Shown here: piece by piece, positions 36,371-49,094 of the stretch
How positions within the stretch are numbered: the stretch's first letter is position 1
How the letters are laid out: every line of letters starts with the position of its first letter
DNA from: Astropecten irregularis
Taxonomy: Eukaryota; Echinodermata; Asteroidea; Paxillosida; Astropectinidae
Assembly (NCBI GenBank): GCA_963971285.1
Contig: OZ020261.1
Span: forward strand, 6,079,983 to 6,143,982
Reading direction: 5' to 3'
DNA: 64,000 bases
Position numbers and translations under genes: made by a program
The notes under the pieces: model-generated
Database searches by the model: none
The model's input: only the letters and a program-made list of their open reading frames with translations
What the model was told of the DNA's origin: nothing

Positions 36371-36894
36371 TTTTGTCTGATCCAACATGCACGTAAAATA
36401 ATAAACCTAATCATCAAATAACCACAAGGGAAACTGACTGAATTTTAAAGTCGTTGAAAAGTAAACAAAGAAAAATCGACCGGAGCGGGATTCGAACCGG
36501 CGACCTCCTGAATACTGTACAGGCGCTCTACCAACTGAGCCATCCATCCAGTTGGTGGTGACCCCAATAGTCAATTGTCTTTGTTTGTTTGGCAGTCAGA
36601 AGCCATGAAACCACGCGCATAAACATAAATAATAAACCTGTGAAAATTTGAGGTCAATCGGACATCTGAGTCACAAGAAAATAGCCAAAACCCATCTCAA
36701 TTTTTCTTATAAATCATAAGAGGGTTTTTGATCTTCTTTGCCCCAAGATGAAAACTGTTTTCGTTGTTTTGCATTTACTAATTTCTGGATAAGTACAGCA
36801 TGTCATACAGCACCATCTTTATATCCTGAAAGTTATATGTGAATCTGTGAACATTTCTGTTTGGATATTATGTTACCAATCCTGTACCTTTAAG
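36371..36894. mobile_element. family-2/1 composite MITE split by SINE S1
   Basis: Left part TTTTGTCTGATCCAACATGC; right part GTGAAAATTTGAGGTCAATC, ending CCAATCCTGTACCTTTAA at 36894. The SINE at 36409-36626 separates them. Confidence 0.8.
36409..36626 (-). mobile_element. SINE S1, full length with 13-bp TSD
   Basis: Flanked by AAATAATAAACCT at 36396-36408 and 36627-36639. The tRNA-like core (complement of GGTTCGAATCCCGCTCC and AGCTCAGTTGGTAGAGC) is internal, with about 75 bp on its 5' side and about 65 bp on its 3' side. Fixes the true borders of the family. Confidence 0.88.
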
Positions 36895-37110
36895 ATGGCA
36901 TGACATTTTGATCCTATCGTGGTTCGATCTTTCTCTGAGCCATAGAAGATGGAAGAAGAATGCATTGAATTTTAGGATGCTTGACATTTCAATCCTCGCA
37001 GGATCTTTCTCAAAGGCTACGACAGTACGACGGTCTTTCCTAAAGGCTAAGAAATGCCTTGGAGACAGATCGTGCTAGTATTAGAACGTCAGGCTTTCCA
37101 ACATGTATCA
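36895..37110. repeat. diverged monomers of the 56-bp repeat family
   Basis: TTGATCCTATCGTGG, TTTCAATCCTCGCAGGATC, TTTCTCAAAGGCTA, CTTTCCTAAAGGCTA and AGAACGTCAGGC in mixed orientation. Confidence 0.65.
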
Positions 37111-37547
37111 TAATCACACATAGCATACATGTAGGTGGTAGGGCTGTAAGTTTAATTTAATTTAATTTTGTAACCGGTTACCCTTCTGTTTTTCGGTTAC
37201 GGTTACGATTACCCGTATGACAAAGAAAACAAAGAAAAACAAAGAAATATTAAGTTTGGGTCTTTTGTCTCAACATTTGGCAGTGGTAGACATAACAAAA
37301 TGTTTGACCTTTGCTTTGCAAAAGCCTGCTGGTCCAATTTTCAAAAGATCATTGACATTTTTTTCTTTGTGAACTCTAGAAGTGTCTATGTTTCAAAAAG
37401 AAGATGCCATTAAAAAGATACTTTTCGATTAACCTATTGGGAAAATGTAACCGGGGACCCTTTTGAACGGTCGGTTAACCGGTTAAAGCCGGATACAAAA
37501 TGCAGCCTTAGTTACTATATTAACATTTACATTTACTTTGCCAACAG
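37111..37547. other. intron 2, 3' part: possible old inverted repeat
   Basis: GTAACCGGTTACCCTTC near 37173 and GGTTAACCGGTTAAAGCC near 37472 face each other with GTAACCGGGGACCC nearby, suggesting a degraded inverted-repeat element. Branch and pyrimidine tract lead to CCAACAG. Confidence 0.4.
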
Positions 37548-37611
37548 GTCATGGAAACGAAGAGCATGCTATATTTAGTCTCTGAGTACGCCAGTAATGG
37601 AGAAATGTTCG
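37548..37611 (+). CDS. SIK2: SIK kinase coding exon 3 (residues 87-107 and first base of 108)
   Basis: Encodes VMETKSMLYLVSEYASNGEMF: strand 4-5 and the hinge (SEYASNGEMF). Tyr-Ala at the hinge and the small gatekeeper region match SIK1/2. Acceptor TTTGCCAACAG, donor GTAAGC. It ends after the first base of codon 108 (phase 1), completed as Asp by exon 4. Confidence 0.94.
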
Positions 37612-37944
37612 GTAAGCAAAAATGGTTCCTTTTTTAACATTCATTTTGGAGACTGACCAAATATTATGTACTATATCAGTGCTTTTATTGATTTTAAGGA
37701 TGAAATTTTTTTTTTTAAATTGCTAGAATTCATAAAGATAAATTTAATATCCAATCCATCCTCTTGTAAAAAAAAGAGTAAATTTTTGCAAAATTATTTT
37801 CAAAATTGGTGTTCTTGATTTTGATACTTTAGTGGAGTATTGTCCTAAACAAGACAGCATTTTTTGTGTCAAGCAAGTCCACTTTATGTACATTTTTAAT
37901 ATAAAAAAAAAAAACCAACTTTATTCTTTTGGATAAAATTTATA

Positions 37945-38190
37945 TAGGGCGTTTTCGAAACGGAGGCTTATGCTCAGGCTCAGGCTCCAGCTCTGACATC
38001 CATATGCTGAAAATATAGGTTGTGGTTTTTCATTGAAGCTGAAACTCTGTTTTCCTATTCAAACTAGAGAATCTACTTCAGAACCGCAGCCAAAAGTCTC
38101 TATTTTGATGCCCGTTGTTTTAGAATGGATTCACGAAATGGAGCCTGAGCCTGAAACGGAGCCTGAGCCTCCGTTTCGAAAACGCCCATA
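37945..38190. mobile_element. family-5 MITE, long perfect-looking arms
   Basis: TATAGGGCGTTTTCGAAACGG at the left, CCGTTTCGAAAACGCCCATA at the right. GGCTCAGGCTCC arms mirrored by GGAGCCTGAGCC. Confidence 0.88.
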
Positions 38191-38227
38191 GATCTATTTT
38201 ATTGGGCTTTCAGTAACAAATAACCTA

Positions 38228-38460
38228 GGGCATTTACAAAATGGAGGCTCAGGCTCCGGCTTCATTTCGTCAATCCATTCTAAAAAACGGGTATTAAAAA
38301 AGAGTCTTTGGGCTACGATTCGGAAGTAGATTCTCTGGTTTGAAAAGAAAAATAGAGCTTCACAGCTTCAATACAAAACCACAACCCATATTTTCAGCAT
38401 ATGGATGACAGAATCGGAGCCGGAGCTTGAACCTCTGTCTCCATTTTGTAAATTCTCATG
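38228..38460. mobile_element. family-5 MITE, inverted core relative to 37945
   Basis: GGGCATTTACAAAATGGAGG to CCATTTTGTAAATTCTCATG. The core phrases appear in reverse complement, so the two neighbouring copies form a further inverted pair 37 bp apart. Confidence 0.85.
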
Positions 38461-38935
38461 GACTTGACTACATGTGAGGTTTACATACCTCGCAGATCAT
38501 CCCATAATGTGACATTCTCCAAAATGTTGAAAGGTGCTTGGACAGGGGGGAATTTTATTCATATTTTGCGACGTGGCCACCACGCAAATTGAATTATCGC
38601 TTCCATTTGCCAGTGAATTGCCAGCGAGGGCATTCTGGCGGATCTCGTTAATGTCATGTGACATGCGTGTCTCTGTTATCGAGAAGCTGTTCGTAACATA
38701 CAGTGTATCCTCGAAGTACATGTACATGTACAGCATGGCTTGGCAAAGTTGTTGATCTTTCTAAGTCTGACAAGATTCATTTATTTAAGGCGATTCTCAG
38801 AAGCCCTGGTAATAATTCCAGCTAAAGTATCATCGGCTAGTTAATTGTAAATGATTGTGTTTTTGTTCATGAATATTACTCTTTTAATAAATGAATCTAG
38901 AATAAATAGGCCTACAAATAAATGTACATTGTAAT

Positions 38936-39554
38936 CAGGGCCCAATTTCGTGGAATCCGTTACCGTTAGCAAAAATTCTTCACTTACGGTAGCAGAATTT
39001 TATTTTGGTTTATTTTAAAGTGAACAAAGAAAAATTGACTGGAGCGGGATTCGAACCGGCGACCTCCTGAATACCGTACAGGCGCTCTACCAACTGAGCC
39101 ATCCAGCCCTTATGTTGGTGGTGACCCCAATAGTCAACTATAGTTGACTATTGGGGTCACCACCAACATAAGGGCTGGATGGCTCAGTTGGTAGAGCGCC
39201 TGTACGGTATTCAGGAGGTCGCCGGTTCGAATCCCGCTCCAGTCAATTTTTCTTTGTTCACTTTTCAATGACTTAAAATAATTCAGTCAGTTTCCCTTGT
39301 GGTTATTTCACGAATATTGGTTTATTTTAGTTAGCATATTTCACGGAAGAGTTTCCTTTTTGGTAACGGTATAAGCAAGGAATTTGTGCAGAATGAATGC
39401 GACAGCTCATTTAGCAGAAAATGATCACGGCTACCCTAGAAATTCTTCGCTAACCGAGAGTCTTGCTTACGGATTCCATGAAATAGATTTCATGCGTAGT
39501 AGTGCCCGTTAGCACAAAAATAGGCCGTAACGGATTCCATGAAATTGGGCCCTG
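38936..39554. mobile_element. family-4 subtype (CAGGGCCCAATTTC ends) carrying the SINE palindrome
   Basis: CAGGGCCCAATTTCGTGGAA at the left, TTCCATGAAATTGGGCCCTG at the right, with CCGTTAGCA arms. 370 bp of element plus the inserted SINE pair. CAGGG..CCCTG ends are hAT-like; no 8-bp TSD is evident. Confidence 0.8.
39017..39264. repeat. perfect 248-bp palindrome of two SINE S1 cores
   Basis: Bases 39017-39140 are the exact reverse complement of 39141-39264, with no spacer (centre CAACTA|TAGTTG). Each arm carries the S1 tRNA-like core (AGCCATCCAGCC / GGCTGGATGGCT, GGTTCGAATCCCGC). The right copy continues to the S1 tail (CAGTCAGTTTCCCTTGTGG, to about 39308); the left is cut at AAAGTG. Confidence 0.96.
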
Positions 39555-40553
39555 GACAGCTACATTGTACATCATTGTACATCTCAGCATTCGGTTCAGA
39601 AGCCAATTGAGAGTCGTCATTGATGGACCACATTGAAATGACTAAAATGGATTCCGTTATTTTTCAGTTTGATACAATAACCTCTGCACATATACATTTA
39701 CAGACATACATGTACTGTATGCTAAATAAATGCATACATACTTATGATACTGTATATATTGTGTAATGCACATGTACATGTACTGTAGTATGACATTTCT
39801 ATTGTGCACAAAACTTTACTTTAAGCATCCTCCAAACCAATGAACTTGAATTTGAAATCTGTTCACATTGGGAGCATTCTCGGTCTACTTTACAAATTTG
39901 CACAGTAAAAAGTGTCTTTAAAAGGTAGCTAGGATGTTAAGGCGGCCTCCAAATGTCTCCCTAAGCACCACCATGGTGCACCAAGTCAACATAGTCACCA
40001 TATAGTCACCTTCTCTATTTCAATATTCTGTTTCTGAACTTAAACCTGCAAGTTTCCCTCAAGAATGCCGAACATTTTTTTTCCCATCTTGGTTTATAGC
40101 TTCCACTTCCACATTATACTGCCGACCAGATATGGTTATTCTTGTCCACATGTTTTATCCATGTTCTGTAAGGGATTTATAGTGGGACGGAGTGCATACA
40201 TTGTACATGTGCATGTGTTCATTGCTTAGAAGGCAGACAATCCGCCGGGGCTTAGCGGAATGACTGGAATCTGGACTGTAATTTGTTCAGGAATGCACCA
40301 AAATACTTCCTAAAGTCCTTGTCTATACTACAACTGGGAGAAATAAAACATTTAAAAATAGAACGTTCGTTTCTTTTCGTACTGATGGGGAAATATTTTT
40401 AAACCAGGTTGGGAATGCTAGCGCTGCCGTTAACAACAGTAATGGAATTCATAGTATTGAGTGAATATTGACCAGTTTTGCCGTTTCTGAAAAAAAAGAA
40501 CATTATTGTGGGGTGGGAATATTTGTAGCATGTACTCTTGTGAATTGACATCT
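39555..40553. other. intron 3, unassigned
   Basis: No recognised repeat beyond short ACATGTACATGTAC runs near 39770 and 40200. No gene. Confidence 0.4.
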
Positions 40554-40870
40554 GCAGCTAACAGGCGCGGTTCTACGGGTGGGTGGGGGACGTGGGTCTA
40601 GTGGGGGCTGTCTATCCCCCCCCCAAAAAAAAAAGTGCAATTGAAAAAAAAATTCTTGAAAATACTGGATTTTTTCAGTTATAAAGAGCCAGTTACATAA
40701 AAAACGCATTGTGTAGGCTTGTTTTCCGACCCCTTAATAAGACAGCAGAAGCGAGTGTTTGAAGAACCCAAAATATTGGGTCTTCTAGCCCCCCCCCCCC
40801 AAAAAAAAAAATAATGGCTCTTCTAGCCCCCCAAAAGAATTTTGGCTCTAGAACTGCGCCTGGCAGCCTA
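40554..40870. mobile_element. hAT-like MITE copy 2, TSD decayed
   Basis: Element 40562-40862: CAGGCGCGGTTCTACG to CTAGAACTGCGCCTG. Flanks GCAGCTAA and GCAGCCTA match at 6 of 8 positions. The core CAGTTATAAAGAGCC and AGCAGAAGCGAGTG is shared with copies 1 and 3. Confidence 0.85.
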
Positions 40871-41851
<981 letters not shown>

Positions 41852-42540
41852 GAACCATACAAACTCCGCTGCTCAACTCCATAATTAAACTGAATGCAAG
41901 CTATTCATTTAATCCAAAAGGAATCTGAACAAATGTATTGAAAACTAACGACAAACATCCGGTTTTGAACCGGACAGCCTGCATTAATACTTAAATCACT
42001 GTACATGTCGATGAGCCGCATAATATACCGTTGCGCATCACTGAAACCAGACAAGCCTATTCTCTGGCTCAGAGTCGTTAATCTTGTCAATTCCCCGCTG
42101 CTTTTTTCTTCTTTTTTTTTCCTTTTTTTTTACGGGCACTCGACAGCTATGCCCTGCCATTCCGCAGAGCAACGAGACTTTGTGGTATCGAAGAATTCCC
42201 GGAAGGGAACATAAATAGTCCTGACATGACGTCAAGTTGGACGGAAATAACCCAGTAAATTTCATTCTGACCCAACAACGTTAGCTGCACTTGGAGCTGT
42301 CGGAATGTGGTGGTTACGATAGATCACGCAGACAAGCAAATTTTTACAGATGTTGATTGCTCTGTGCGATGTGGAAGGGGTTACCCCGGGATTTGTTTAT
42401 GAGATCGTTAGCATTCCTCGGCAAAAACAAGTTTGAGGTCAAAAAAGAAATTAACATTTCATCTTTAAAACTTTGCAAAATGCATATCGAGCAGTACTTG
42501 TACAGTAATTCTATTACATATGTGTGTATTATGTTTTGTG
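41852..42540. other. intron 4, unassigned, one CRE
   Basis: TGACGTCA at 42227-42234. No gene or recurring repeat. Confidence 0.4.
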
Positions 42541-42715
42541 CATGGTTTCATGGCTTCTGACTGCCAAACGAACAAAGATAATTGACTATTGGGGACACCA
42601 CCAACTTAAGGCTGGATAACTCAGTTGGTAGAGCGCCTGTACGTTATTCAGGAGGTCGGTAGTTCGAAGCCCGCTCAAGTAAATGTTTTATTTGTTCACT
42701 TTTCAATGTTATTTG
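42541..42715 (+). mobile_element. SINE S1 copy
   Basis: CATGGCTTCTGACTGCC 5' arm, GACTATTGGGGACACC, core GGCTGGATAACTCAGTTGG, B box AGTTCGAAGCCCG, tail TTTGTTCACTTTTC. Confidence 0.88.
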
Positions 42716-43202
42716 TTCATTGATATAAGTATTGAAGTATACAAGAACTGTTGCAAACTGCTCATCAGCCAAATTAATGACCTGAAATTTATAAAGATGC
42801 ATCGAGTTTCTTGTGCCCAGGATCAAGAGCTAATTCAGCTTCACCTCCTTGAAACCTCTCGTCCACTTTGCACCGACCCCAGCTTACTCCTCACTGAGAC
42901 AACCATTGTTTGTTTTATACATACATGTAGCTTATATGGACTTCCCTTTGTTCTCATGTTCTGTCCTCACAATGGACAACTTCAAACCATTGGTTTTAAA
43001 ACTGTACCCATTTTTTCATGATGGAATTTGGACTGAATATTCCTTTAATGATAAACTTCAATTTGCGACAGATAAAGACACATTGAAAATGTCTCTTTTT
43101 GGCGTTTTCGTTGGCATGAAAACATTATGTGGACGTGTGCGAGACCACATAACGTCTTGGGATCCTGCATTATGTGGACGTCCTTTGTATTGAGGTCCAC
43201 AT

Positions 43203-43370
43203 TAGGCACGTTCTCACACACCAAAAAAGCGTGACTATTTGGGTTGCAATTTGCAGCGCGACCCAAATAGTCGCGCTTATTTGTGTGGGGACACAAATAA
43301 TCGCGACTATTAGTGCGATTTGGAGCACAACCCAAATAGTCGCGCTTTTTGGTGTGTGAGAACATGCCTA
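43203..43370. mobile_element. TA-flanked MITE in intron 4 (164 bp)
   Basis: TA at 43203-43204 and 43369-43370. Ends GGCACGTTCTCACACACC and GGTGTGTGAGAACATGCC. Inner arms CCCAAATAGTCGCGC recur twice in each orientation. Tc1/mariner-like TA duplication, or TWA if the extra base is counted. Its right border is 72 bp before exon 5. Confidence 0.8.
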
Positions 43371-43442
43371 GTATGTATGCCACTCCTGTGCACTGACTGA
43401 CCAAAACACCTCTATTCATCCTCCACAAACTTCTGTTTTTAG

Positions 43443-43622
<180 letters not shown>

Positions 43623-43689
43623 TAATTAATTTCAAGCTGACCTTCAATCATTTCTTTAGCCAAGGGGTTTTGGGCTATGAATCTTCCTG

Positions 43690-44190
43690 CCTGCACTGAA
43701 GTACATTGTACAGTCTCCCTATAACATTTATACAGTCTTCCTCCCACATTCTGTAACCCTAACCCTCTTGGCATTTTGGCTATGAACCTCATTCCTGAAT
43801 CTTCCAACGTACAACATTGTGCAGTATCCCTACGGCACATTGTAACCCTAATAACCCCCTGGGTATTTTGGCTAGGAACCTTCCTGAATCTTCCAACTTT
43901 CAACATTGTGCAGTATCCCTACGACACATTCTGTAACCCTAATAACCCTCTTGGCATTTGATTAGGAACCTTTCTGAATCTGCCAAAGTCCAACACTGTG
44001 CAGTATTGTTATGGCACATTCTGTAACCCTAACCCCTGGGCATTTTGGCTAGGAACCTTCCTGAATCTGCCAAAGTCCAAAACTGTGTGGTGTCCCTATG
44101 GCACATTCTGTAACATTAATTCCCTAGGCATTAATTGTGTAAAGAGACTTCCTGAATCTGCAAAGTGGTAACATTGCCTCTATGATGCAT
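43690..44190 (+). repeat. 88-bp satellite array A, about five diverged units
   Basis: Units carry CAGTATCCCTACGGCACA, TGTAACCCTAATAACCC, GGCATTTTGGCTAGGAACC and CTGAATCTGCCAAAGTCC. Many substitutions and indels, so older than array B at 54620. Confidence 0.88.
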
Positions 44191-44682
44191 TCTGCATACA
44201 TGTACTTATACACTGTAGAGCATCCTTGTACTGTGAAAATGCAATACATGTAGGCATATTATAGTGGACTGACATAACAAAAATACAATTTCATTAACTG
44301 TAGGCTTTTTGTAAGGAATAAGAACAATATCTTTAACTGGTTATTATTGTTCAAAATGGAATTTTAATTTGATTTTTTTTTTAACGCTTGCGAACAGACT
44401 GAAGGAGTGGGGGGAAAAGGTATCACAGAATAAATTATTTTGTCGAAAGTCACCGGGTGTCATCAGCCTGTCCAGCTAGCTATTCATATAGGCCTTGTTT
44501 TGTTGACTCACAGTATCCCATTCAAATCTGACTGGTCTCAGGTTTCAACAGACAGAGGAAGATAGCACCCTGTGTGTCACACAGCTTTCAGAATCGTTCC
44601 TTTCTGTCTCAATTCTGCCATTGTATGATCTCTTTTTCTGAATCTACATGTATGTGACTTTTCCACCTGCTGAGGTCTGTTC

Positions 44683-45039
44683 TTAAAGGTAAAATCATAC
44701 TTTGGTTTTTAACAAAGAAATACAGATTCACGGGCAAAAATATCAAGACAGATACAGTAACAGTCATCTGTGAAAATGTCAGTCCCATACGGTACCTACT
44801 TTTTGAGAAAAGTGTGAAAAACAGCCACAGCATTGTCTTTTTTCTTTTATATTTGATCTTTTAAAAGATCAAAACGATTTTCGGTCGTTGTTTTACTAAT
44901 TCCTGGATAAATACACCATTTCAGGCAGAAAAATTGTAACGATATGTTTCTACCATCACCATTTTCATACCCTGTAAAGTATACGTAAATCTGGGAACAT
45001 GTCTGTTTTGGTTTCTTACCAAAGTATGATGCTATTTAA
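44683..45039 (-). mobile_element. family-1 TTAA MITE
   Basis: TTAAAGGTAAAATCATAC at the left, GTATGATGCTATTTAA at the right. Confidence 0.88.
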
Positions 45040-45111
45040 AAACATCTTTGACAATTTCTCAGTAAAAACACTAAACCTACAAAAGAAAATTTTCCAGTAT
45101 GTTTTTGATAA

Positions 45112-45353
45112 GGAGCCTTTCTCAAAGCTCGGCTCCAGCTCAGGCTCTGGCTTCGTCTCTGTAATCCATATGCCGAAATATAGGTTGTGGTTTTTCATTG
45201 AAGCTGAAGCTCTGTTTTGTTTTTCAAATCAGAGAATCTACTCCCGACCTGCAGCCAAAAGTCTCTATTTTGATACCCGTAATTACAAAACGGATGAATT
45301 CATGAAATGGAGCCGGAGCCTGAGCAGGAGCCAAGCTTTGAGAAGCTGGCCCC
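45112..45353. mobile_element. family-5 MITE, AAAGCTCGGCTC subtype
   Basis: CCTTTCTCAAAGCTCGGCTCC to GGAGCCAAGCTTTGAGAAG. The core ATAGGTTGTGGTTTTTCATTG is shared with 37945. It accounts for part of a misleading 156-codon open frame. Confidence 0.83.
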
Positions 45354-47163
45354 AGATGCCCAATGCAGAACGGCCTCCTTTTTTTCATTCCCAATTTATA
45401 TTATTCGTGCAAAAACATGCAATTGCTGAATTCTTAGCTTTGCAAAATTTACGACACAAACAAAATTGAAAGTACCCAATTGCAAACCAACACCCAAAGA
45501 ATCCACATATTTTATATTATTCGACGAAAAGCATGCACATTACAGTCTTGGCTTATGCTGCAATTAGGCACCCCAAGGCTATCCAAGCTCACGTACATGT
45601 ACGTCCCTGGTATAAGTGTTTGTGCGCTCAGAACACATTATATACCTAGGTGCACCTAAATGTCAAACCCTTCATAAAAATTTACTCCGTATTGATTCCG
45701 CTGAGTATGCCCAATCCATGCGGGAGCCAGGGCCAGTGGCGCGCATGATCATCACAATTGTCGATGATATTGATAATTTTGCACGTAGGCAACGTAGGGC
45801 AAATCCCTTAAAATAACACATCGCAAGGTTTTTTTTTGTCATGAAGGGGGGGGGGGCTTTTTTCCATAGGTACAGTAGTGAGTACCCCTAAAAATTTACA
45901 TTGTGTGTTCTTAGTCATGTAAAAAAACAACTAATACAGAAAGTTCATTTTTTTGGTAGATGGCTCGATATTTTTGAACAATGTTTATGTATAGCCACTC
46001 TTAGTGGCACATGTTGACGGGAGCATGAAGGTTCCTTGGATACCGGGTTCCATACATAGAAACACCGTCTCGTCGCTAGGCTGTTTCGGTGCGTTATGCC
46101 TGGGAATATTTTGATAAGGCCCTTGATTTCGATCAAAAGGCAAAATCATTCGACTGTGATCGGTTCAACTTTGGTATTTACGAATAAAGTCCACTTGCAC
46201 TTGACTAATGCCATAACCATGGAAGTGCCTTAGACAAAGATCCTGTTTTTTTCTCTCTTATTATTTTTTTTTTTACATTAGTTCGGAAATCAAAAAATTA
46301 TTTCTAAAGTTGCCTAACCTTGCAAAATTTGGTAAGAAGTTCATAAGTATCATTGACTTGTATGTAGATTTGCATTTACCTTATAATTTGGAATGTAAGT
46401 GCAAATTTTCTTTCGTTATTAAAGTTTGACAGTTTTATTTGGAAATGGACTTCTTTGAGAGGATAAAAGTATATTTTTTTTTTATCAATTTCTTTAGTTT
46501 TCAGTTTACATACATTGTCAAATCAATTCTGAATCGCAACACTAAGCTTTGAATTTACTAAGGACCACTCATTTTTAACCCCATATTCCTTTGTTAATTG
46601 ACCTTTAATTGATCTTGAATAACCTTTGACCTTAACGTACATGTGTGCGTGAACACCCAAACATACTGTGATTGAATCATTTACTCTTTTTCCTGACAAT
46701 GAATCAGAATTGACTTTTCATATTCATTCTTTCAGTGATGAATGTAATTTCATACGTTTCCATGGGGATCTGAAATGAAAGCCGATTAGCTCAAAGAATT
46801 TGGGAAAACGGTGATTTATCATCATTTTGTATTCTGGGCGATAAACCCGAAATGTGTCAAAGGCAAGCCCTTTTTAATACCCTAGAACGATAGGGACAGT
46901 ATATCTTAATTTACGTTATTTGATCACTGTGCATATTTATTACGATTCATTGAAAAGGGCATTAAATCCCCCCAGATGTTGGTGTGGAAGACCTTTTGGT
47001 GAACTATGCCACTTTACTGTACATGCCAATTTATTGCAGTTGTAATAGGTAGCATATATTGCATCACAATAATTTTATCCATTACGGTAATCACATATGT
47101 ATACATGCATGTCATAGTCCAGTGATTGTTTTTGTAATGAGCTATTAAACTGAGGGGGATCAA

Positions 47164-47525
47164 ATTAAAATACACTAGAACGCCACTATAACAAACACTG
47201 TTATACCTGGGCTTGAATTTGGTTCTGAAAGGGGCAAGGCCAAGGCACTTCCATCGGAAAATCATAATGTCTATGGAAACATTTGAAGGGGGCACGAAGG
47301 CCAAGAACAAGAGCAACGAAGGCCATGGCCTCCGTTAAATTCAAGCCTTGTATACCAAACATTTTGTCTATACCAAACATTTTGGCTATACCGAACATCA
47401 TCCTTGGCTCCCAATTTTTGTGTACAATGGCAGTATAGGGCTGCTGAACATTGTTCATTATAATGAACGACCAATATAACAAACAATCTCTGTGCATCCT
47501 GGCATGTTCGTTATATAGTGCCTTC
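47164..47525. repeat. dispersed repeat, continuous copy of the 33236 family
   Basis: GAACGCCACTATAACAAACAC at the left, CGAACATCATCCTTGGCTCC, GAACATTGTTCATTATAATG, and ATGTTCGTTATATAGTGCC at the right. The ends look inverted (ACTATAAC / GTTATATAGT). Empty site for the MITE at 33316. Confidence 0.65.
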
Positions 47526-47761
47526 CATTGTACTACAGTACCTGGTCATGCATATTCATGATCTTGCGTGCAGAATTACGTGGATAAATGCATATTACTT
47601 AAACTACGTGTACGTGCTATATTTTTCTCCAGATGTGCATATTATGGCTTGTATTAAAATTGTCTGACTAAGAAAAACAACCCATCTTATCTTGGTTGTT
47701 TTTTTGTTTTGATTTTTGCTGACGTATTTATATGTATATTTGCAAAAGGGGGGTTATTTTT

Positions 47762-48053
47762 GGGAGTCAGGTTGGTGTAGCGGTTCTTTCCTCACATTTA
47801 CCTCTGTGGACTGGGTTCAAGTCCAGTTCGGTCCACAAGTGGATTGGGTTTTTAGTCCCTGCCTGATTCTGTGGGTTTTACCCAGAATATTACTCTGGGG
47901 TTTTCCTTCCACCTCTAAAACTGTATCTTCTTCTCATCATCTTTCCATAAAAAAGGTTTCATCCGGTTTTCGAGCTACAGTGCTAAGGGCACTTTTGATG
48001 ATGAATCCTTGGTGTCATTACCAGAAATAAATAATAATAATAATAAATAATAA
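47762..48053 (+). mobile_element. SINE S3 copy 3
   Basis: GGGAGTCAGGTTGGTGTAGCG head, GGTTCAAGTCC B box, shared body, AAT-rich tail. Confidence 0.9.
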
Positions 48054-49094
48054 TATTTAAATCAGACTTTCATACATGTGTTCCCTTCTAATACAGAAAG
48101 TATATCAGCACTGCAAATTGCTCAGTGCTTTTGAGTTGTTGTTGTGAGGAACGATAATTGACATGCGGTCTAAAGGTTGGGGCATATATCGCACAGCACT
48201 TGTTCGGGGGATACTAGCCGTGTCACCAACAAATTCATACACCTGGACATATACCCAGAATGAACCGTTGACATTTTGCAGCGTGTTCGATCGAACGATG
48301 TTGGGGGGGGGGGAGGCTGTAGATGGGATCCATGCTCTGACATCTTAGGTTGTCGTGGGTGCTCGTTCAGCAGGGAGAACTGCGATGGAGCCGAGATGAG
48401 AGGGGGGGGACGGACGTTGGCGCCGCGAAGAAACCAATAAAAACGTGTGGGTGGAATGAAGAGTGGGTGTACCGTACACGCTGGGTGACTCCACAACATG
48501 TTTCAAGGATAAAAAGCCATTTATTTTCTCTCTCTCTCTGAGTTTATAGGAAATTATGAATATTTTAATGAAATGAAATTGCACGATTGCTTGATGATGA
48601 AAAAATTTCATATGTAGATGTATACAGTTTGATAATTTGTTTTTGTGTTTTGGTTTTTTACCTCAAACGGCTCCGTGTATCCGTGGGACGGAAAAAACAA
48701 GGAATTATCTGTAGTGCTGCGGCTTTTGAAGGAATTTTTCCTGTTTATCCGTTTTTCAATGTAAATTTGTGACGTCTGTTTTTAAAATCTCAATCACTGT
48801 CGTCAAGTATTTAAAAAAGTAACAATCACTATTTTTGGATGGAAGTCGGATCTCAATTTATGTCACGGACACGCGCTTTGCATTTCCAGTCAAGTGAGCA
48901 TTATTATGTACATACAGTCATGACAGTGTACATACGTAGGATGAATCGGTAATGAATAATGCAGATCAAGTACAGATGTGGGTCGGGTTAAAAAGTCAGG
49001 CACATGTAAGTCAAGTCGTCGGCTAGCTACAACCGTCGTCAAATGTTTGAATTTGAGCCAAAAGTGGGAATTGGCTGGACTTGATTTCAAGACA

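Noticed and set aside
36470..36545. True tRNA gene (GGTTCGAATCC B box and cloverleaf-like core), also at 39141, 27090 and 9279
   Set aside because: The core recurs in many diverged copies with conserved non-tRNA flanks and a TSD. The anticodon loop of S1 lacks the expected T33 (ACGGTAT), so these are SINEs.
44999..45469. 156-codon + frame, the longest single frame outside SIK exon 8 and the in-frame exon 2 extension
   Set aside because: It runs through the right end of a family-1 MITE and through a family-5 MITE whose hexamer arms lack stops.
45616..45816. 66-codon + frame, possible micro-exon gene
   Set aside because: No recognised family and no splice support; the surrounding intron shows many comparable chance frames.
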